Source: JBBRYW01 sp038253945
GTDB lineage: Bacteria > Actinomycetota > Thermoleophilia > Gaiellales > Gaiellaceae
Length of the DNA stretch: 64,000 nucleotides
Direction: 5' to 3'
NCBI GenBank assembly: GCA_038253945.1
Contig: JBBSGR010000007.1
Coordinates: forward strand, 54,369 to 118,368
Within the stretch, counting starts at the first letter, position 1. Every line of letters begins with the position of its first letter. The notes beneath the pieces are model-generated. The model saw only the letters and a program-made list of their open reading frames with translations. It made no database searches and was not told the DNA's origin. Below, in pieces: positions 23,492 through 32,639 of this stretch. Both the position numbers and the translations under genes were made by a program.

Positions 23492-24379
23492 GTGAGGTGC
23501 GCAAAGACCGAGTGGTCCGACCTCCAGGAGGGCTTCCAGGAGGTCAAGGGCACACGAATCCGCTACTACCTCGGCGGGGCCGGGCCAGCTCTGGTCTTGG
23601 TGCACGGCCTCGGCGGAGCGGCCTCGAACTGGGCCGAGCTCGCTCCGATGCTGGCTCTTACGCACCGTGTTCTCGTCCCGGATCTTCCGGGCCACGGCGG
23701 GTCGTCACCGCTCCCTGCGGCACCGAATCTGGATGCGTTCGCAGAACGAGTCGCGCTGCTTGCCGAGCGCCTTGGCCTGCGGGGCGCGCTGCTCGCCGGT
23801 CACTCGCTCGGCGGCATCGTGGCACTCCGAGCCGCTCTCCGCCGACCCGCGGACGTCACCGGCGTCGTGCTGGCGGGCTCGGCGGGTTTCTCGCCGAGTG
23901 GCCGGCGTGCGGAGCACTCGCTCATCATCTCATCGCTGGCGCGACCAGGGCGGCTAGTCGCCCCACATCGCGCAACCGTCGCCCGTTCGCCGTTTCTTCG
24001 CCGACTCACGCTCGGCTGGGGACTCGCCGATCCCGAAGGGCTCTCGCCACGGGCCGTCGACGGCTTCCTCGCCGGGCCGGCCCTGCACACCGACACGGGT
24101 TCGGCCGCCCGGGCCATGATCGCCGACGACCTTCAGAAACGCTTCGCCGACGTTCGCTGCCCGACTCTCGTGCTCTGGGGGGCACGCGACCGGCTCACCC
24201 CGGTGAGCGACGCATTCGAGTATGCGCGGCGGCTGGGCTCGACCCTGCGGGTAATTGCCGACTGCGGGCACCTGCTGATCGGCGAGCGACCCGATGCGTG
24301 CTGCGCCGCGATCCGCGAGTTCTCAGATCGGGTTCGGCAGCTCGATGAAGCGCCATTCGAGGCCGAAGCGATCGGCTAA
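23492..24379 (+). CDS. Alpha/beta-fold hydrolase
   Basis: 295 aa, GTG start. Oxyanion motif VHGLGGAASNW, nucleophile elbow LLAGHSLGGIVAL (Ser), acid in LWGARDRLTP (Asp) and DCGHLLIGERP (His): a complete triad. No signal peptide, so cytoplasmic. Substrate unknown; resembles the broad esterase/haloperoxidase-like group. GATAAT at 23478-23483 ends 8 bases before the GTG, suggesting a leaderless promoter at the edge of the tandem repeat. Its last 57 bases overlap the converging Nif3-like gene. Confidence 0.85.
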   Translation: MRCAKTEWSDLQEGFQEVKGTRIRYYLGGAGPALVLVHGLGGAASNWAELAPMLALTHRVLVPDLPGHGGSSPLPAAPNLDAFAERVALLAERLGLRGALLAGHSLGGIVALRAALRRPADVTGVVLAGSAGFSPSGRRAEHSLIISSLARPGRLVAPHRATVARSPFLRRLTLGWGLADPEGLSPRAVDGFLAGPALHTDTGSAARAMIADDLQKRFADVRCPTLVLWGARDRLTPVSDAFEYARRLGSTLRVIADCGHLLIGERPDACCAAIREFSDRVRQLDEAPFEAEAIG

Positions 24380-25066
24380 CCGCTCGGCGAGGCGCTGGAC
24401 TCCGAGGCGCTCTGTAGCGTAATGACCCGCCGCCACGAAGTGCACGCCGAGCTCCCGAGCATCGTGCAGGCTCGGCTCGTCCGCCTCACCAGTCAGGAAC
24501 AGGTCGTAGCCCTCGCGCGCCGCCTCGAGCACACGGCGCGCCGCCCCACCGGTGACGATGGCGGCACGCTCGATCTGCTCGGGCCCGTGGGCGAACACGA
24601 TCGGGTCGGGAGCTATCCGCTCGCGCACGCGCTCGAGAAAGCTCGCGAGGTCTTGTGGCTCCGCCAGGCGGCCACCGAAGCCGATTTCTGCAAACGGCTG
24701 CTCTGGCTCCACGCCGAGCTCGTGCGCGACGAGTGCGTTGTTGCCGATCTCCGGGTGCGCGTCGAGGGCGAGGTGGTACGCCGCGAGCGTCATGTCGGCC
24801 TCGAACAGAGCTCGCAGGCGCCGTTTCACGCGCTCGTCGACGACTCGCGACTCGTTGTTCCAGAGGATCCCGTGATGGACGAGAACGAGCTGAGCTCCGT
24901 ATCCGGCCGCCCGTTCGAACAACTCCAGTGATGCCGAAACCCCGCACGCGATCCGGCTCACCCGCTCCGACCCGATGACCTGCATCCCCATCGGCCCATA
25001 GTCAGGGTAGGCGTCAAGGTCGAGCAACTCGGCCGCGTAGCCCAGGATCTCGTCCCGCTCCGCCAT
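24323..25066 (-). CDS. Nif3-like dinuclear metal center protein
   Basis: 247 aa. Metal-binding motifs: LVLVHHGILWN (His-His), AYHLALDAHPEIGNNALV, and near the C-terminus TGEADEPSLHDARELGVHFVAAGHYATERLGV (Glu and His). Family members form hexamers and are annotated as GTP cyclohydrolase 1 type 2 homologs; the biological role is not settled. ATG 25066. It shares 57 bases with the 3' end of the opposing hydrolase. Confidence 0.9.
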   Translation of the reverse strand: MAERDEILGYAAELLDLDAYPDYGPMGMQVIGSERVSRIACGVSASLELFERAAGYGAQLVLVHHGILWNNESRVVDERVKRRLRALFEADMTLAAYHLALDAHPEIGNNALVAHELGVEPEQPFAEIGFGGRLAEPQDLASFLERVRERIAPDPIVFAHGPEQIERAAIVTGGAARRVLEAAREGYDLFLTGEADEPSLHDARELGVHFVAAGHYATERLGVQRLAERLADRFGLEWRFIELPNPI

Positions 25067-25127
25067 GACTCGATTCTAGGGGCGTCACATGGCTTTGCCT
25101 GGTTTCCAGGCGTGCCGCCGGCCGCCG

Positions 25128-25475
25128 TCACGCGGCGACGGCCTCGAACGGCACCTCCCCTGCCGGTGCGGTCGTCTCGCGCGGCGAGAGGAATTCCACC
25201 GACGTCGCGACGACCTCCAGCGCGCTCCGTCGCTGTCCCTCTCCGTCCTCCCAGGATCGGCTGCGCAGGCGTCCGTCGACCGCGACGCGCTTGCCTCGGG
25301 TCAAGAACTCGTCGCAAACCTCGGCCTGCCGGTTCCAGCACGCGACGCGGACGAAGTCGGCCTGCCCGTCGGTGCGATCGACCGCGAGCAGGAAGTTGGC
25401 GACCTTGCGCTCGCCGCCCACATCCTTGAGCTCGACGTCCGTGGCGAGATTTCCGATCAAGGTGACGACGTTCAT
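25128..25475 (-). CDS. ssb: Short single-stranded DNA-binding protein
   Basis: 115 aa. OB-fold signature MNVVTLIGNLATDVELKDVGG, FLLAVDRTDGQADFVRVACWN, GKRVAVDGRLRSRSW. The usual acidic C-terminal tip (DDDIPF-like) that recruits repair proteins is absent; the protein ends EVPFEAVAA. Together with its isolation from rpsF/rpsR this suggests a second, accessory SSB rather than the replicative one. ATG 25475 has GGGAGAAA upstream. Confidence 0.9.
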   Translation of the reverse strand: MNVVTLIGNLATDVELKDVGGERKVANFLLAVDRTDGQADFVRVACWNRQAEVCDEFLTRGKRVAVDGRLRSRSWEDGEGQRRSALEVVATSVEFLSPRETTAPAGEVPFEAVAA

Positions 25476-25648
25476 GGGGTTTCTCCCTTCGTTGTCAACA
25501 TCGACAACGTAGCGGTTACTTCGTCACGGGGGTGTGGCAGCTGTGTCGCGGAGGAGGACAGACGGGGCTGCCGGGTCGGCACGGAGCGCTCGGCTCGACT
25601 CGGAGAAGCCCGTGGATCCCCGCGGGCCCCTCCTTCGATCTCGAGAAA

Positions 25649-25722
25649 TCGGGGTGCCCAGATTCGAACTGGGGACCTCTCCGACCCGAACGGAGCGCGC
25701 TACCAGGCTGCGCCACACCCCG
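25649..25722 (-). tRNA. tRNA-Pro (anticodon CGG)
   Basis: Read on the minus strand: acceptor CGGGGTG pairs with CACCCCG, discriminator A; D arm GCGC-AGCCTGGTA-GCGC; anticodon stem CTCCG/CGGAG with loop TTCGGGT, anticodon CGG; T arm CCCAG-TTCGAAT-CTGGG. 74 nt, CCA not encoded. It lies alone in the gap between ssb and the nitrilase gene. The remainder of that gap (25476-25648) holds nothing I recognise. Confidence 0.95.
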
Positions 25723-25793
25723 AGAGTCGGAAAGGTTATCGCAGCCGTTCGCGGCACTGACTCCCGCAGCTGACTCGGAGCTATCCTCGCGGG

Positions 25794-26630
25794 ATGCCGG
25801 ATCGCCTTCGGGTCGCCTGCGTTCAGCTTACGAGTCGCGCGGACAAGGCCGCGAACCTGGAGAGGACGGATCGGCTCGTCGCTCGCGCAGCCGCCGCGGG
25901 AGCGGATCTCGTAGTCCTGCCGGAGAAATGGAACGCGATCGGCGATCTCGAGACGCTGCATGCCGCGGCGGAGCCGATCGACGGCGGCCATTCCGTCGCC
26001 GCGATGAGCGAGTGGGCTCGCCGTCACGGGATCACCCTCGTCGGCGGCTCGATCACCGAGCGGCGCGAGGGTCGCGAGAAGCTGTCGAACACGAGCCTCG
26101 TCTTCGGGCCGGAGGGGGACCTGCTCGCTACCTACCGCAAGATCCATCTTTTCGACGTCGAGGTCGGCGGTCACGTCTATCGCGAATCCGAAGGCGAGGA
26201 GCCGGGAGAGGAGCCCGTCGTCGCGCGCGCCGAGGGTTGGGGGATCGGGCTCTCTGTCTGCTACGACGTCCGCTTTCCCGAGCTGTACCGCATCCTGGCG
26301 CTCCAGGGGGCCGAGCTCCTCACCGTGCCCGCGCACTTCACGCTGCACACGGGGAAGGATCACTGGCACGTCCTCCTGCGTGCCCGCGCGATCGAGAACC
26401 AGTGCTATGTCGCTGCGGCGGCGCAGGTCGGGGAGACGATCGCCGGAAAGCCGAGCTACGGCCGCTCGCTGATCGCCGACCCGTGGGGAATCGTCCTCGC
26501 GCAGGCGCCCGACGAGGAGACGGTGATCTCTGCCGAGATCGACCGCGCGCGGCTCCAAGACGTCCGGCGCCGCCTCCCGTCGCTCGCCAGCCGGCAGCCG
26601 ATGGCATACCGATGGCCGAGCTCGGTTTGA
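25794..26630 (+). CDS. Carbon-nitrogen hydrolase (nitrilase superfamily, Nit/omega-amidase-like)
   Basis: 278 aa. Catalytic Glu-Lys-Cys triad: Glu in VVLPEKWNA, Lys in TYRKIHLFD, Cys in SVCYDVRFPEL. The YRKIHLFDV and CYDVRFPELYR signatures are closest to Nit2/omega-amidase and Nit1 enzymes, which hydrolyse short amides such as alpha-ketoglutaramate or deaminated glutathione. TATCCT (25782-25787) lies 6 bases before the ATG, a likely leaderless -10 box. The following HAD gene starts inside its 3' end. Confidence 0.9.
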   Translation: MPDRLRVACVQLTSRADKAANLERTDRLVARAAAAGADLVVLPEKWNAIGDLETLHAAAEPIDGGHSVAAMSEWARRHGITLVGGSITERREGREKLSNTSLVFGPEGDLLATYRKIHLFDVEVGGHVYRESEGEEPGEEPVVARAEGWGIGLSVCYDVRFPELYRILALQGAELLTVPAHFTLHTGKDHWHVLLRARAIENQCYVAAAAQVGETIAGKPSYGRSLIADPWGIVLAQAPDEETVISAEIDRARLQDVRRRLPSLASRQPMAYRWPSSV

Positions 26631-27313
26631 GTCTCCGGGCGGTCCTGTTCGACGTCGACTTCACGCTCGCCCGGCCGGGCCCGGAGCTGGGAGCAGATGG
26701 GTACGTACGCGTCGCCGCGCGCTACGGCGTGGAGCTCGACCCCGCGCGCTACGAGGAGGCTCGAGCCGGTGCGCTCGACAGCCTCGAGCGTCATCCGGAG
26801 CTCGTCCACGACGAGGAGGTCTGGTACGCCTTCGCCGAGCGGGTGGTCCGCGGCATGGGAGGCGACTCGGATCGCGCACGCGAGTGCGCGGTCGAGGTCG
26901 AGCGGGGCTGGGAGGAGCACGCGAACTTCGACCTCTACGAAGACGTCCTGCCGGTTTTCGAGGAGCTTCGGCGCTACGGGCTCAAGCTCGGCCTGATCTC
27001 CAACGGCGCTCGCGACCTCGACGCATTCGTCAGCCACCACACTCTCGAGGTGGACGTTGCGCTCGGCTCGCGCGCTCACGGCAAGATCAAGCCCGACCCG
27101 ACGATCTTTCTGGCGGTGCTCGAGCGGCTCGGGGTCGATCCCGCCGAGGCCGTGATGGTCGGCGACTCCCTCGACGACGATGTCGAGGGCGCGCGCTCGC
27201 TGGGGATGCGCGCCTTCCTGATCGACCGTGAAGACCGCTACCCCCATGTCGAGGAACGCCTGCCGAACCTCTACGGCCTACCGGCCGCGCTCGGGCTCGC
27301 GAGGCCTGGCTAG
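26612..27313 (+). CDS. HAD-superfamily hydrolase
   Basis: 233 aa from ATG 26612, overlapping the nitrilase gene by 19 bases. Motif I is VLFDVDFTLARPG (D-x-D), motif II LGLISNGARD, motif III Lys in HGKIKPDP, motif IV VMVGDSLDDDVEGARSLG. A helical cap follows motif I. Overlap with the nitrilase suggests a two-gene operon, perhaps a metabolite-repair pair; this is inference. Substrate unknown. Confidence 0.85.
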   Translation: MAELGLSLRAVLFDVDFTLARPGPELGADGYVRVAARYGVELDPARYEEARAGALDSLERHPELVHDEEVWYAFAERVVRGMGGDSDRARECAVEVERGWEEHANFDLYEDVLPVFEELRRYGLKLGLISNGARDLDAFVSHHTLEVDVALGSRAHGKIKPDPTIFLAVLERLGVDPAEAVMVGDSLDDDVEGARSLGMRAFLIDREDRYPHVEERLPNLYGLPAALGLARPG

Positions 27314-27448
27314 CGGAGGCAGCTAACCGTTGGCATTCTTGTAGAGCGGCCCCACCGACCTTCGCGACGACGGCCCGGCGGGTCATGCCGAGTGTCACTC
27401 CGACCCGCCGCGGTTCACGACGATCGTTCCGCGCTTAGAGTGTCCGGT

Positions 27449-28747
27449 GTGGCCCAACGCCCGCTGGCGGCTGCCGGAGAGCTCGTCCACCTGCCCACCC
27501 GGCAGCGCGGGCTGATCTGGATCCTCGGCCTCGGGGCGTTCGGTCTTGCCTTCTCCATCACGACCACCGCTGCCTACCTGCCGCCGTTACTCGGCCGCTT
27601 CACCGAGTCTCGCACCTTGATCGCCCTCATCCTCGGCGCCGAGGGTCTGTTCGCGCTCGCGCTGCCCCTCGTGATCGGCCCTTGGAGCGACACCTTCCAC
27701 ACGCCGATCGGCCGGCGACGGCCTTTCATGCTCGCCGCGCTCGGCCCGATGGCGTTCTGCCTTGCGCTGATGGCGTTCATGCCGAGCTTCTGGACGACGG
27801 CGATGCTCGTGTTCGCTTTCTTCTTCGCGTACTACGTCTACGAGCCCCCTTACCGCGGCCTCTACCCTGACCTGCTGCCGGAGACGATCTACGGCCGCGC
27901 CCAGAGTGTCCAGCACGTCATGCGCGGCGTAGCGCTCGGCGGCGCGCTCGTGGGCGGCGGCTTTCTCTTTCACGTGTGGCGCCCGTTCCCGTTCCTCGTC
28001 GCGGCGACGGTGACGGCGGCAGCCTGCGGAGCGGCGATCGCGCTCGTCCGCGAGGAACGGGGGCAGGGGCGCGTGTTCAAGGGGGTGCGCAGCTACGTCC
28101 AGACGAGCTGGTGCGTCTGGCGCGAGGACGCGAACGTGCGCCGCTTCCTGCTTGCGAACGCGGCGTGGGAGGGAGCCTTCGCCGCAGCGCGGACGTTCGT
28201 CGTCCTCTACATCGTCCAGGGTCTCGGCCAGTCGATCTCGGTTTCCTCCGCCGTGCTCGGCGCCGTCGCTGGCGGCTACGTGGTCGCGGCGCTCGGAGCG
28301 GGAATGCTGGGGGACCGCTTCGGTCTCGCACGCGTGATCTTCCTTGCCTCGGTCGTGTACGGCTTGGGCTTCCTCGCGGCGGGACTCGCCCAGACCTGGC
28401 ACAGCTGGTACTACGCGCCCGTCTTCCTCGTCTCCGTTGCCGGCGGGACGGTGATGACGCTTGCCTGGGGCCTACTCTTCAAGCTGATGCCTCCGCAGCA
28501 CCGCGGGGCGATCTCGGGTCTCGCCACGACGACGAAGGGGCTCGGCCTGATCGTCGGCCCGGTCGCGGCGGGAGCGTCGATCGACCTGCTCGGTCCGTAC
28601 CTGCAGGCGACCGACGGCTACCAGGTGCTCTGGCCGATCTGCGGGCTGCCGATCCTCCTCGCGTTGCCGCTCGTTCGCGGGCTGATCGCGGTCGAGCCGC
28701 GCGGCGAGCCGTCCGCGCGCGAGCCGGTGCTCACGCCGATAGCCTGA
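27449..28747 (+). CDS. MFS transporter, SLC45/GPH-like
   Basis: About 432 aa from GTG 27449, twelve membrane segments. IGPWSDTFHTPIGRRRPFML between TM2 and TM3 is the MFS signature loop in the form seen in the SLC45/sucrose and glycoside-cation families, and PPYRGLYPDLLPE follows TM4. Substrate not determined. Start alternatives GTG 27392 and 27440 add 19 or 3 residues; 27449 is favoured because TAGAGT (27436-27441) looks like a -10 box. The 135 bases before it show nothing else. Confidence 0.85.
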   Translation: MAQRPLAAAGELVHLPTRQRGLIWILGLGAFGLAFSITTTAAYLPPLLGRFTESRTLIALILGAEGLFALALPLVIGPWSDTFHTPIGRRRPFMLAALGPMAFCLALMAFMPSFWTTAMLVFAFFFAYYVYEPPYRGLYPDLLPETIYGRAQSVQHVMRGVALGGALVGGGFLFHVWRPFPFLVAATVTAAACGAAIALVREERGQGRVFKGVRSYVQTSWCVWREDANVRRFLLANAAWEGAFAAARTFVVLYIVQGLGQSISVSSAVLGAVAGGYVVAALGAGMLGDRFGLARVIFLASVVYGLGFLAAGLAQTWHSWYYAPVFLVSVAGGTVMTLAWGLLFKLMPPQHRGAISGLATTTKGLGLIVGPVAAGASIDLLGPYLQATDGYQVLWPICGLPILLALPLVRGLIAVEPRGEPSAREPVLTPIA

Positions 28748-28793
28748 TCCGCCTGCGCCCGAGCTGTCGGCGCAGTAGGATCCGACGGCGGAT

Positions 28794-29411
28794 ATGGCGA
28801 CTGGAGACGCGATCAGCTGGCGGCTGAAGGGCACCGTCCTGATCGCCTGCAACTGCGACTACGGCTGCCCCTGCAACTTCAACGCCCTCCCCACGCACGG
28901 GAAATGCGAAGGCACCTGGAGCTGGCACGTCGAGGAGGGCCGGTTCGGCGACGTGCCGCTGGACGGACTCGCCTTCACGATCGCGGTCGACTGGCCCGGC
29001 GCGATCCACGAGGGCAACGGCCACGCGCTCATCCTCGTGGACGAGCGGGCCGACGACTCCCAGCGCGACGCGATCTCGGCTCTCGTGAGCGGCGACGTGG
29101 GCGGACCGTGGGGAGTGCTCGCGTGGACCTGGCCGACCGTCGACGGCCCCAAGCCCGTGCGCTACGAGGTCGACGTGTCCGGGATCGAGAGTCGCGTCAG
29201 GGCCGGGACGGCCCTGGAGCTCGAGCTCGAGCCCATCCGGAACCCCGTCACCGGCGCGGCCGTGCATCCCGGGGCGCTGCTGCCAGAGGGCATCGTCTTC
29301 AAAGAGGGTCAGTTCGCGGCGTCGAAGGTGTTCCGGGTGGCGAACGGCATCGCCTTCGACCACAGCGGCCAGTACGCCGCGGCGGCGCCGTTCGAGTACA
29401 GCGGCCCGTAG
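28794..29411 (+). CDS. DUF1326 domain protein
   Basis: 205 aa. The N-terminal Cys cluster CNCDYGCPCNFNALPTHG and the following GxxW segment are the mark of DUF1326, a family of unknown function often thought to bind metal through these cysteines. No signal peptide. TAGGAT (28776-28781) is a possible -10 element 12 bases before the ATG. Convergent with the acyl-CoA dehydrogenase gene. Confidence 0.85.
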   Translation: MATGDAISWRLKGTVLIACNCDYGCPCNFNALPTHGKCEGTWSWHVEEGRFGDVPLDGLAFTIAVDWPGAIHEGNGHALILVDERADDSQRDAISALVSGDVGGPWGVLAWTWPTVDGPKPVRYEVDVSGIESRVRAGTALELELEPIRNPVTGAAVHPGALLPEGIVFKEGQFAASKVFRVANGIAFDHSGQYAAAAPFEYSGP

Positions 29412-29447
29412 CCACCGCGCCGCGGCGGCCATCAGCCAGCGTTTCGA

Positions 29448-30689
29448 CTAGCCGCTCGTCGCGACCGATCCGGCGCGCTGAACCGCGGCGAGTGCGGGAG
29501 CCCAAGACGTCAGCGGCGAGACCGAGCCGTCGCGTCCGTTCAGATTCCGATAGCCGAGAGCGTGCTCGGCCTGCATGAGCTTGTGAATCTGCGTCGTGCC
29601 TTCGTAGATGATCGGCGCCCGCGCGTTCCGGAAATAGCGCTCGATCCCGTACTCGGCCGAATAGCCGTAGGCGCCGTGTACCTGGATCGCGAGATGAGCG
29701 GCCCGGAACGCGGACTCGGTCGCGTGCCACTTGGCGAGCGAGGTCTCCCGCGTGTTACGGACACCCTCGTTCTTGAGCCAGGCAGCCTGCATGACGAGCA
29801 GCTTCGAGGTCTCGTAGCCGAGCACCATCTCGGCGATCATGTCCTGGACGAACTGATACCGGCCGATCGCCTGCCCGAACGTCTCCCGCTCGCGTGCGTA
29901 GGAGACGGAGCGCTCGAGGCACGCTCGGACGACGCCGCACGCGCCCGCCGCGACGGTGAAGCGCCCCTGATCGAGCGCGTGCATCGCGATCTCGAAGCCG
30001 CGTCCCTCCGCGCCGACGAGGTTCCCGGCCGGCACCTCCACGTTCTCGAAGAACAGCTCGCCGGTCGAGCCGGCCCAGACGCCGAGCTTGTTCTCCGTCT
30101 CGCGTGTCGAGACGCCGGGCCACTCCCGCTCGACGATGAAGGCCGAGATGCCGCGGTGGCTCGCCGCCGGGTCGGTCTTCGCGAAGACGAGCTGGTGCTC
30201 GGCCACCGTCGCGTACGAGATCCAGTTCTTCTGACCGTTCAGCACGTAGACGTCGCCTTCGCGGCGCGCTGTCGAGCGCATCGAAGCGACGTCGGAGCCG
30301 GCCCCCGGCTCGGTCAGCCCGAAGCAGGCGAGTTTCTCGCCGCGGGCCTGCGGAACGAGGTAGCGCTGCTTCTGGTCCTCGTTGCCATAGCGGAGAAGCG
30401 AGAGCGAGTTCAGGCCGACGTGCACCGAGATGAGCGTCCGGAAGGCGGCCTCACCTCGCTCGATCTCCTCGCAGGCGAGCGCTTCGGCGACGAAGTCGAG
30501 GCCCGCGCCGCCGTAGGATTCCGGAATCACGATCCCTAGCAGACCGAGCTCGGCCATCCCCTCGACGATTCCGAGGTCGAGCCGATGAGCGATGTCGTTC
30601 TCGATCGCGTTCGGCAGCACCCGCTCGTCGACGAACGCGCGGACCGTGTCCTGGATCAGGCGCTGCTCGTCGCTCAGGCGAAAGTCCAT
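29448..30689 (-). CDS. Acyl-CoA dehydrogenase
   Basis: 413 aa from ATG 30689 (MDFRLSDEQRLIQDTVRAF); the frame is open far upstream but that part is a shadow of the esterase gene. Motifs: FGLTEPGAGSDVASM (flavin/substrate), NGQKNWISYA, RETFGQAIGRYQFVQDMIAEM and QVHGAYGYSAEYGIERYFRNARAPIIYEGTTQI-type end with catalytic Glu in YEGTTQ. FAD-dependent alpha,beta-dehydrogenation of acyl-CoA. The esterase gene ends 5 bases upstream, so they may be cotranscribed. Confidence 0.93.
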   Translation of the reverse strand: MDFRLSDEQRLIQDTVRAFVDERVLPNAIENDIAHRLDLGIVEGMAELGLLGIVIPESYGGAGLDFVAEALACEEIERGEAAFRTLISVHVGLNSLSLLRYGNEDQKQRYLVPQARGEKLACFGLTEPGAGSDVASMRSTARREGDVYVLNGQKNWISYATVAEHQLVFAKTDPAASHRGISAFIVEREWPGVSTRETENKLGVWAGSTGELFFENVEVPAGNLVGAEGRGFEIAMHALDQGRFTVAAGACGVVRACLERSVSYARERETFGQAIGRYQFVQDMIAEMVLGYETSKLLVMQAAWLKNEGVRNTRETSLAKWHATESAFRAAHLAIQVHGAYGYSAEYGIERYFRNARAPIIYEGTTQIHKLMQAEHALGYRNLNGRDGSVSPLTSWAPALAAVQRAGSVATSG

Positions 30690-30694
30690 CTTCG

Positions 30695-31546
30695 TTAGGG
30701 CCTCGGCGGCTCTAGATGGGCGAGTGCCGTGCGGAGCCACTGCGTCGCATGGGCGCTCCACAGGACTGGCTGGTGCCCGCCTGGATAGATGCGAAAGCTG
30801 TGCGGCACGTGTGCCGCACGGAGCTCGGCGTCGAGCCGCAGGTTCTCGTTTCTGAAGCGCGTGTCCGCCAGGCCCACGTAGAAGCCGAAGAACGTCGGCC
30901 GGCTCGCGAATGCACGCCGCAGCTTTCCCACGAGCGAGTGGACGCTCGCCCTCCGGTTCGCTGCCCGCGAGCCGAGGTCGAGTGGCCTCTTGCCCGTGAC
31001 GTCCGTCGGATGGAAGTACCCGCTCCACGATTCCACGACCGAGAAGACGGAGAGGTGGTGAAGCGTCAGGAGGGTAGCGCCGTAGCCACCCGCTGACAGG
31101 CCCACGAGTGCCCGGGCGCGTCGGTCCGGCAGCGTTTGGAAGTGGGCGTCGACGAACCGGGGCAACTCGTCGGCGAGCGCTGTCTCCCATCGGTCTCCCG
31201 GGCCTCGATCGAGGTACTCGGGGTCGCTCTCCCGCTCGCGCGCTCCCTGCGGCGCCACGAGAATCGCCCGCCTCCCTGCTCGGGAGAGCGCGCCTGCGAC
31301 GAGCTGGAAACCGCGGTATCCCCGAGCAGAGGCGGGCAGGCCGTGGAGGAAGTACACGACCGGGTACCGATGCCGGGCCAGACCGTAGCCCCGGGGAAGC
31401 ACGACGGCGAGGTGAAGCCGGCCGGCCAGAGCCCGCGAGCGAAAAGACACATCGACGACGCGCTGTGTCGAGCGAGCGGCTTCGGCTGGAGCTGCGACCA
31501 GTGTTACGGACGCAACGGCCGCGATGACTGCGCTACGCCGGGGCAC
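30695..31546 (-). CDS. Secreted esterase (esterase D/antigen 85-like fold)
   Basis: 283 aa. Signal peptide (MPRRSAVIAAVASVTLVAAPAEAA). Alpha/beta-hydrolase features: PVVYFLHGLPASARGY, nucleophile elbow GLSAGGYGATLL (Ser), Asp in VGLADTRFRNEN and His in YPGGHQPVLWS. Same putative-esterase family as the divergent gene at 31662 and the lipoprotein at 49268. Likely acts outside the membrane; substrate unknown. Confidence 0.85.
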   Translation of the reverse strand: MPRRSAVIAAVASVTLVAAPAEAARSTQRVVDVSFRSRALAGRLHLAVVLPRGYGLARHRYPVVYFLHGLPASARGYRGFQLVAGALSRAGRRAILVAPQGARERESDPEYLDRGPGDRWETALADELPRFVDAHFQTLPDRRARALVGLSAGGYGATLLTLHHLSVFSVVESWSGYFHPTDVTGKRPLDLGSRAANRRASVHSLVGKLRRAFASRPTFFGFYVGLADTRFRNENLRLDAELRAAHVPHSFRIYPGGHQPVLWSAHATQWLRTALAHLEPPRP

Positions 31547-31603
31547 CCGAGCAGTCTAGACAGCCCTCCCCCGACCGCCCCGCGCCCTCGCGGTCAACCG
31601 TCT

Positions 31604-31647
31604 CTTAACGCACCGAAACCCTCGCTTAACGGCGGCCGTCGTATAAC
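31604..31647 (+). promoter_or_regulatory. Direct repeats CTTAACG and -10 box between divergent esterases
   Basis: CTTAACG occurs at 31604-31610 and 31625-31631, 21 bases apart (two helical turns), followed by TATAAC at 31642-31647, a good -10 box 14 bases before ATG 31662. No clear -35 box is present, which suits an activator binding the repeats. Regulator unknown. Confidence 0.4.
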
Positions 31648-31661
31648 CCCTTCCGACGCGA

Positions 31662-32639
31662 ATGAGCGAGGTGACCTCGGCCCACGACGTGCGATCGGCT
31701 CTTCGGCCACGGTCGCCGCGTACCTGGCTGGTCGCTGCCGCCGTCGTGCTCGGCGCGGCTTTCGTCGCCGCCGGGGGGAGCGGCGTCTACCGGTATGCGA
31801 ACAACTTCTGGCTCTATCGAGGCTTCTCCCCGCCCCGCGACCCGGCGTTCGTGACGGCGCGCGGCACGCAGGACGAGATTCACGTGACGAGCCCCGCGCT
31901 CGGGGGCCGTCGCCAGGACGTGTACGTCTATCTCCCGCCGGGTTACGGCAATTCCCCGAGCCGCCGCTATCCCGTTCTCTACCTGCTGCACGGCGTTCCG
32001 GGGCGTCCGCTCGCCTTTCTCTTGACTGTTCGAATGGGTGTCGTCGAGGACACGCTGACCGCAAGAGGGCAGGCGCAGCCGCTCATACTCGTCATGCCGT
32101 TCGGCTCGACCGGAACCTTCACCGACAAGGAATGGGCGAATGGCGTCAAACCCCGGGAAGGATGGGAGACGTTCGTCTCGCGCGACCTGGTGCGCGCGAT
32201 CGACGCGCGGTACCGGACGATCTCGAACCCGCTCGGCCGCGCGCTCGCGGGACTCTCCGAGGGGGGTTATGGAGCGCTCAACATCGGCCTGCACCATCCG
32301 GGGCGCTTCGCCGTTCTCGAGAGCTGGCTGGGCTACGAGCGCGCGGACGACCTCGCGTCGATCTTCGGTCGCGACCGGGCACGGCTCGAGTTCAATAGCC
32401 CGCTTTCCCAGCTACCGTTCGTCTCGGCCTCGCTGCGCCGAGCGAAGACTTTCGTATGGTTCTACACGAGCCCGACGGATCCCCTCCGGCGGCAAAACAG
32501 AGCCTTCGCCGCGGCTCTCACTCGGGGCCGCGTCGCGCATCACTTCTTCTTCGCCCCCGGCGGCCACAACTGGATTCCGATCAGAGCTCAGGCTGCGGCC
32601 GCCTACGAAGCCGCGGCCGCCCGCCTGGCTCATGGTTAA
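31662..32639 (+). CDS. Membrane-anchored putative esterase
   Basis: 325 aa. One N-terminal membrane segment (about residues 22-45, WLVAAAVVLGAAFVAAGGSG) is followed by an esterase domain: YPVLYLLHGVPGRPLAFL, nucleophile elbow AGLSEGGYGALNIG (Ser), Asp in TSPTDPLRRQN and His in FAPGGHNWIPI. Paralog of the divergent gene at 30695. Its stop overlaps the ATG of the next gene by 8 bases, so it is probably in one operon with the MprF-like and DMT-like membrane proteins. Confidence 0.85.
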   Translation: MSEVTSAHDVRSALRPRSPRTWLVAAAVVLGAAFVAAGGSGVYRYANNFWLYRGFSPPRDPAFVTARGTQDEIHVTSPALGGRRQDVYVYLPPGYGNSPSRRYPVLYLLHGVPGRPLAFLLTVRMGVVEDTLTARGQAQPLILVMPFGSTGTFTDKEWANGVKPREGWETFVSRDLVRAIDARYRTISNPLGRALAGLSEGGYGALNIGLHHPGRFAVLESWLGYERADDLASIFGRDRARLEFNSPLSQLPFVSASLRRAKTFVWFYTSPTDPLRRQNRAFAAALTRGRVAHHFFFAPGGHNWIPIRAQAAAAYEAAAARLAHG

